Positions 6,006-9,247 of a stretch of 9,247 nucleotides of DNA are shown in pieces. Under the pieces are notes generated by a model. It was not told the origin of the DNA. It did not search any database and saw nothing but the letters and a program-made list of their open reading frames with translations. The stretch's first letter is position 1. Each line of letters begins with the position of its first letter. A program made the position numbers and the translations under genes. This DNA is from Hyphomicrobiales bacterium (GTDB lineage Bacteria > Pseudomonadota > Alphaproteobacteria > Rhizobiales > Aestuariivirgaceae). The stretch is taken from assembly GCA_012032065.1 (NCBI GenBank), contig JAAURV010000101.1, positions 1 to 9,247 of the forward strand, written 5' to 3'.

Positions 6006-8150
6006 CTAATCTCTCGGCGGGCAAACGCCGACGCCGAGCGACAGCTCAGTCGTATTGTGATAGTCCAAACCGCAACTCACGATATTGCGCTTCCAGCCTC
6101 TGAGACGCAGCTGATAGCAGCAGGGGATCGGGAACGCATCGCTTGCCCTGACGGTCAGCCGGAATTGTCCGCCATTCCAGGTGGGAATGACAGCGCCCTG
6201 AGCGAGCGCCCGGCCATAGGAACCCGCCGTGTCGCCCATGTTCCAGCCGGTCTGAACACCGGCCGCAAGCGGAACGACGGACGCGCCCGGGATCGACAGA
6301 AGATTCTGCACGCCATTCAAGCCGTAATGAGCCTGCAACGTGTAGCTTCCGAGATGACCATCGGGATCGGAGACCTGGAAATCGATCTCCAGATCGCCTG
6401 CAGCCGCATCGACCGTTCCGCACGCGAGCACCGTCTGCCCGCCGATCCGCACCGCCGAGATATGCGTGTCCGGTTCAAGCGTACAGACGTGAACGCTGCC
6501 ACAGTTATGCGCCGCCGGATGCACGGCCGCCGACACCACGCGCTTGTCGAAGCGGAGAACAAGCGAGTTATCGATCTTGGTAGCGCAGATGGGCAGCACT
6601 CTCCCATTGGTGAGCACGCCGCCTGCCTCTTCCCAGCCCACGACCTGGAAGCGGTGCGCTCCGTCGGGGAACTTCGAGGAGTCCATCGGGACAACCAGGA
6701 ACTCGTTGGCAATCCAGATGTAGTCGAAGCCCCAGATGCCGAGACCGCTGTTGGCTTCGAAATACTCCTTGCTCTTCACCACGGTGTGGTCCGTGGCGCC
6801 ATCCGACATCAACACGAAGTCGAATGTCGGGTTCGCTGTTGGGAACAGCGGCGCCAGCATGTGCATGTAGGTGCGCGAGAAATTGAGCAAGCTGCCGGGC
6901 GGCGGATCGGTCCAGCCGGTTCCGTCGTGCCACTGGATTTCATAAAAGTCGACATTGACCATGGCGCCCGAATTCTTTTCGACCGTCACGGTCTCGGAGA
7001 ATGGACGATCGCCGTCGGCCGAAGTGGAACCCGGCGCCACTGCGCCAGGCCGGTAATAGCCGGCCGGCGAGGCAGGTGCACCCATATTGCCGCCGATCTC
7101 GTTGATCGGAACGCCGCAAACACGCGTGATCACCATGCATTCGCCGTCCTCGCAAGGCGGGTCGTTGCAGATCTTGCGGCAGCAGGCTTTGTCGTTGGCA
7201 ATCAAAGTCACGTTGAGAGATGTCGGAACATCCCAACGCGTCTGAGTCACGTTCTCTTCGTAGATTACCGTTCCTGGCGCGGCGCAGTCTTGCGTCACGC
7301 GGAAGATCACATCGGGCGTGCAGTCGCGCCACGGATGCCACGGCGTCCACGGCCAGATGCGCAGTTTCTCGAGCATGTCGTCGGCAGGCAGCCTGGCGAG
7401 CAGTTCCTTGCGCAAATTCTCCAGCATCGGAGCATTTTCTGGCGTGATCTTGTCGGGGATCCAGAACTTGCCTTCGAGTTTGAAGCTGTCCTCGAAGACG
7501 TCGAGGCTCGGGCTCGTGTCGCGTGGCGGCTTCAGCCCAAAGTCCGGAATACGCGCCATCACCTCGCTGATTTTTGCGGAGAGTACGGAATCGAGATCCC
7601 AGATCCGGTGCTTCCACCACCACCATGGCCACCAGCCGCAACACCAGCGGAACTTGAGCTCGAACGAACCGGTGGCATCGGTGTAGGCACATCCGATCTG
7701 CTGCGTGCTTTTCCAATAGAACCACCAATCGACGTCGAGCGCGCAGACTTTGGCGCCCGGAACCGGGCTGCCGTCGGCGCACTGCACGCGTCCGCGGATC
7801 GTGAATGTCCGGCACCAGCTCTTCCACCACCACCAGAAATAAGAGGGAATAATAATGGCGGGCAGCTTGCCTTTGGTTTCCTCAATGAGTTTGCGGGGAA
7901 TGTCGGTGACGAGCGTATCAAGGCCTTCGAGTTCTTGGTCGGAGGCATCGGCCGGCCCTGCAAGAATGCGCACCGATCCGGCATCGTCGGAAAAGGCAAA
8001 GGACGCAACAGCATCGCCCTTTCGCCGCAAAGAAATGATTTCGGATTTTCTTTCCTTGCCGGATTTGACCAGCACCTTGACCTTCTGGTCCGGCTTGAAG
8101 TCGTCAACTTGAGAGGCGTCGAACGGAATTGAAAGCGAGAACTTTGGCAT
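6006..8150 (-). CDS. Trp- and Cys-rich protein with a carboxypeptidase-regulatory-like domain, function unknown
   Basis: This 714-residue protein has no signal peptide. Residues 1-85 look beta-rich (FSLSIPFDAS, VKVLVKSG, VRILAGPADASDQELEGL). Residues about 116-168 match the transthyretin-like carboxypeptidase-regulatory fold (IRGRVQCADGSPVPGAKVCA, then CAYTDATGSFELKF). This domain is bracketed by WWWWK at 106-110 and 176-180, and 16 of residues 106-184 are Trp. A charged stretch with proline follows, then a second Trp cluster (WPWTPWHPW, 266-274), and a Cys-rich piece at 323-345 with six cysteines. The rest is long and beta-like, ending with PCCYQLRLRGWKR near 676-688. There are 22 cysteines in all, including CC pairs at 170-171, 323-324 and 677-678. 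The start has AGGAG 6 bases upstream. It heads an operon with the DUF1360 and MSCCG genes. I have an impression of similar proteins elsewhere, none with a function I can cite. Confidence 0.88.
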   Translation of the reverse strand: MPKFSLSIPFDASQVDDFKPDQKVKVLVKSGKERKSEIISLRRKGDAVASFAFSDDAGSVRILAGPADASDQELEGLDTLVTDIPRKLIEETKGKLPAIIIPSYFWWWWKSWCRTFTIRGRVQCADGSPVPGAKVCALDVDWWFYWKSTQQIGCAYTDATGSFELKFRWCCGWWPWWWWKHRIWDLDSVLSAKISEVMARIPDFGLKPPRDTSPSLDVFEDSFKLEGKFWIPDKITPENAPMLENLRKELLARLPADDMLEKLRIWPWTPWHPWRDCTPDVIFRVTQDCAAPGTVIYEENVTQTRWDVPTSLNVTLIANDKACCRKICNDPPCEDGECMVITRVCGVPINEIGGNMGAPASPAGYYRPGAVAPGSTSADGDRPFSETVTVEKNSGAMVNVDFYEIQWHDGTGWTDPPPGSLLNFSRTYMHMLAPLFPTANPTFDFVLMSDGATDHTVVKSKEYFEANSGLGIWGFDYIWIANEFLVVPMDSSKFPDGAHRFQVVGWEEAGGVLTNGRVLPICATKIDNSLVLRFDKRVVSAAVHPAAHNCGSVHVCTLEPDTHISAVRIGGQTVLACGTVDAAAGDLEIDFQVSDPDGHLGSYTLQAHYGLNGVQNLLSIPGASVVPLAAGVQTGWNMGDTAGSYGRALAQGAVIPTWNGGQFRLTVRASDAFPIPCCYQLRLRGWKRNIVSCGLDYHNTTELSLGVGVCPPRD
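7611..7625 (-). repeat. 15-bp direct repeat encoding WWWWK, copy 2
   Basis: CTTCCACCACCACCA on the plus strand encodes residues 176-180 (WWWWK) of the Trp-rich protein. It is identical to the copy at 7821-7835, exactly 210 bases (70 codons) away and in the same frame. Trp has only one codon, so DNA identity largely follows from protein identity. Confidence 0.9.
7821..7835 (-). repeat. 15-bp direct repeat encoding WWWWK, copy 1
   Basis: This encodes residues 106-110 of the Trp-rich protein, just before its carboxypeptidase-regulatory-like domain. The matching copy lies just after the domain, so the two blocks flank it. Confidence 0.9.
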
Positions 8151-8226
8151 GGGGGACTCCTGCGCTCTGCGATAACGAAGACGAATGCCCCCTCAGGCAG
8201 GGAGATGGCGGCAAAGCCTTGGCGCG

Positions 8227-8255
8227 GCCCCTCGTGCATTGCAGAAATGCGGGGC
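8227..8255. repeat. Bulged inverted repeat in the leader of the Trp-rich operon
   Basis: GCCCC (8227-8231) pairs with GGGGC (8251-8255), and GCATT (8236-8240) pairs with AATGC (8246-8250). A 4-base bulge lies on one side and the loop is 5 bases. It lies 77-105 bases before the Trp-rich gene start, so it could fold in the 5' leader. There is no T-run for a terminator. Confidence 0.3.
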
Positions 8256-8294
8256 TGGCAGTGTTGATTTGCTACGATCTGCGGTGCCGCCGAA

Positions 8295-8306
8295 GGTGAT
8301 ATCACC
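8295..8306. promoter_or_regulatory. Perfect 12-bp palindrome, candidate operator
   Basis: GGTGATATCACC is a gap-free palindrome 16 bases from the CRP-like site, in the middle of the divergent region. A dimeric regulator could bind it. The regulator is not identifiable. Confidence 0.4.
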
Positions 8307-8322
8307 CTACGGCAATTTATTC

Positions 8323-8338
8323 TGTGCGAAATGTCACA
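8323..8338. promoter_or_regulatory. CRP-family-like binding site
   Basis: TGTGC-GAAATG-TCACA matches the TGTGA-N6-TCACA consensus of CRP-type regulators with one mismatch and exact half-site spacing. It lies 93 bases before the GTG start of the secreted-protein gene and 172 bases before the Trp-rich gene start, so either could be controlled. One match of this quality can occur by chance. Confidence 0.4.
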
Positions 8339-8417
8339 AGTGCGGCCGGCGGGTCCGACAGCGTTCCACGCATCGAATATGGCTGATATGCTGGATAGCG
8401 CCCGCAAACGGAGACAC

Positions 8418-8429
8418 GGAGAGAAGGAG
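8418..8429 (+). promoter_or_regulatory. Double Shine-Dalgarno before a GTG start
   Basis: GGAGAGAAGGAG contains two GGAG cores, 10 and 2 bases before the GTG at 8432. The nearer one is unusually close, so the farther core may be the one used. The frame is closed just upstream by a TAG at 8396-8398 and no in-frame ATG precedes the mature part, so GTG is the only sensible start. Confidence 0.6.
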
Positions 8430-8431
8430 TC

Positions 8432-8836
8432 GTGAAAAACTGGATCGCTGCTCAGGCCGTTTTGTGTTTGGCTACGACAGCACAAGCCGCCTGTCTTGAT
8501 GTTTCAAAAGCCGAAAACATTGTGTCGCTCCACGGCAAGCTTGCAAGCGCAACCGTTGCGGGCACTCCCAACTACGAGGATGTGGCGCAAGGCGATGCGG
8601 CGGAGGTGATCTACATTCTCCAACTTGCCAAATCCATCTGCATCGAAGATGGCGGCAAATTCGCCGATCCCAACTCAACGTTCGATCAGGTCCACGTCTA
8701 TTCGCTCAATGGCCTGATGCTGAAGATGCTCGGCCGCAAGTCGGGCAAGGATGTGCGCATCGAAGGAAATGGATTCGCTGCCCATGCAATCCATCACCGC
8801 CGCCCGCTCGTGGTGAACGTGACGGCGGTGAAGTAA
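8432..8836 (+). CDS. Small secreted protein, DUF4431-like
   Basis: This 134-residue protein starts with GTG and a clear Sec signal peptide (MKNWIAAQAVLCLATTAQAA), with probable signal peptidase I cleavage after AQA at residue 19. No lipobox is present. The mature part resembles DUF4431: a first strand with VSLHGKL, then a PNYED turn, an ILQLAKSICIED segment whose Cys70 could pair with Cys21, and the ending GNGFAAHAIHHRRPLVVNV. That final histidine-containing block is the most typical feature. Small domains of this type are predicted periplasmic or extracellular, with no known activity. The gene is divergent from the Trp-rich operon and convergent with the RTX gene, whose stop is only 7 bases away. 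I am sure it is a real secreted protein and moderately sure of the family. Confidence 0.82.
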   Translation: MKNWIAAQAVLCLATTAQAACLDVSKAENIVSLHGKLASATVAGTPNYEDVAQGDAAEVIYILQLAKSICIEDGGKFADPNSTFDQVHVYSLNGLMLKMLGRKSGKDVRIEGNGFAAHAIHHRRPLVVNVTAVK

Positions 8837-8843
8837 ACACCTG

Positions 8844-9247
8844 CTACAGAATGAAGTCCACGCCCGTGAGCTGCGCCAGCGTGATGTTGTTCACGGTCAG
8901 GATGTCGCCCGCCCCGAAGTTGAACACCACATTGGCGCCCACTTGCGCGGCGAAGGACTTGGCCACGTTGGCGTTGGCGAAGTCGTAGGATGTGAGATCG
9001 ATCCTGTCGGCATTGTCGGCGAAATCCATGATCGTGTCGCTGTCGTCGGCGATCTCGAACACGAACGTATCGATGCCGGCGTTGCCGAACATGCGGTCGT
9101 TGCCCGTGCCGCCTTCGAGAATGTCGTTGCCATTGCCGCCGCCGAGAAGATCCGCGCCTTCGTCGCCCACCAATTCGTCGTTGTCGTTGCCGCCGTAGAG
9201 CGCATCATTGCCGAGGCGCCTTCGAGCTTGTCGATGCCCGCTTCGCC
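8844..9247 (-). CDS. RTX calcium-binding repeat protein, C-terminal part (continues beyond the right edge; one apparent frameshift)
   Basis: The minus strand carries the end of a Gly/Asp-rich RTX protein. Nonapeptide repeats of the GGxGxDxLx type are visible: GGNDNDELV, GDEGADLLG, GGNGNDILE, GGTGNDRMF and the closing GNAGIDTFVF. Each normally binds Ca2+ in a parallel beta roll that folds after export. The last roughly 70 residues (from EIADDSDTIMDF to LAQLTGVDFIL) form the usual C-terminal extension that carries an uncleaved type I secretion signal. Upstream the frame breaks near 9216-9218: KLEG should continue as GLGNDALYGG but one base is missing. The N-terminal part, which would show whether this is an enzyme, adhesin or other toxin-like protein, is outside the window. 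No ABC exporter or membrane-fusion gene is visible here. Confidence 0.85.
   Translation of the reverse strand, partial: RSGHRQARRRLGNDALYGGNDNDELVGDEGADLLGGGNGNDILEGGTGNDRMFGNAGIDTFVFEIADDSDTIMDFADNADRIDLTSYDFANANVAKSFAAQVGANVVFNFGAGDILTVNNITLAQLTGVDFIL

Larger units (their letters stand above)
8151..8431. promoter_or_regulatory. Divergent regulatory region between the Trp-rich operon and the DUF4431-like gene
   Basis: This 281-base stretch has no convincing gene. It must carry promoters in both directions. It contains a 12-bp palindrome, a CRP-like dyad and a bulged hairpin, listed separately. A weak minus-10-like TATGCT lies at 8387-8392 for the rightward gene, with only a poor minus-35 partner around 8364, so no promoter is called. 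A plus-strand frame open through 8185-8499 is rejected because it lacks protein character and overlaps the secreted-protein gene. Confidence 0.6.

Noticed and set aside
5700..8132. An 810-codon open frame on the plus strand, opposite the Trp-rich and DUF1360 genes
   Set aside because: Its product is an Arg/His/Ala-rich mixture without family motifs and it lacks a good ribosome site. It mirrors well-supported genes on the other strand. Long antisense frames are common in GC-rich DNA.
7559..8485. A 308-codon minus-strand frame overlapping the start of the Trp-rich gene
   Set aside because: It is a frame-shifted shadow with Ser/Pro/Arg-rich sequence. The Trp-rich frame has a coherent domain and a ribosome site.
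8897..9208. A Thr/Ala/Ser-rich frame beside the RTX gene
   Set aside because: It is the RTX coding sequence read one base off. The RTX repeats are in the other frame.

Overview
The window looks like a piece of an alphaproteobacterial chromosome, most likely Hyphomicrobiales (Rhizobiales). It is GC-rich. Its left half carries housekeeping genes in an order familiar from that group: secA on one strand, and a divergent group of a secreted parvulin, argJ and mutT on the other. No tRNA, rRNA, insertion sequence, integrase or CRISPR array was seen.

Layout, left to right. Positions 1-97 (minus) are the first codons of mutT, which starts inside the argJ stop codon. Positions 97-1334 (minus) are argJ (arginine biosynthesis), broken in one place by a missing base. 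Positions 1361-2332 (minus) are an exported SurA/PrsA-like peptidyl-prolyl isomerase. Positions 2333-2682 are a divergent intergenic region with several inverted repeats. Positions 2683-5416 (plus) are secA, the Sec translocase ATPase, with two apparent single-base deletions. Pairing SecA with a periplasmic folding factor makes functional sense: one exports preproteins and the other helps them fold.

The right half is accessory in character. A tight three-gene operon on the minus strand (8150 down to 5413) encodes a 714-residue Trp- and Cys-rich protein with a carboxypeptidase-regulatory-like beta domain bracketed by two identical WWWWK blocks, a DUF1360 membrane protein with a CxxC motif, and an 85-residue protein beginning MSCCG. 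None has a known function that I can name. This operon is the most interesting part of the window. Its last stop codon overlaps the secA stop codon tail to tail.

A 281-base divergent region (8151-8431) with a CRP-like site and a 12-bp palindrome separates this operon from a small secreted DUF4431-like protein (8432-8836, plus, GTG start). At the right edge is the C-terminal end of an RTX calcium-binding protein (8844 to beyond 9247, minus), presumably a type I secretion substrate.

Four reading-frame breaks (argJ, secA twice, RTX gene) can each be repaired by restoring one base. At all four, doubling a neighbouring G or C would do it. Because secA is essential, uncorrected deletion errors in the assembly are more likely than real gene decay, and coordinates in this window should be read with that in mind.
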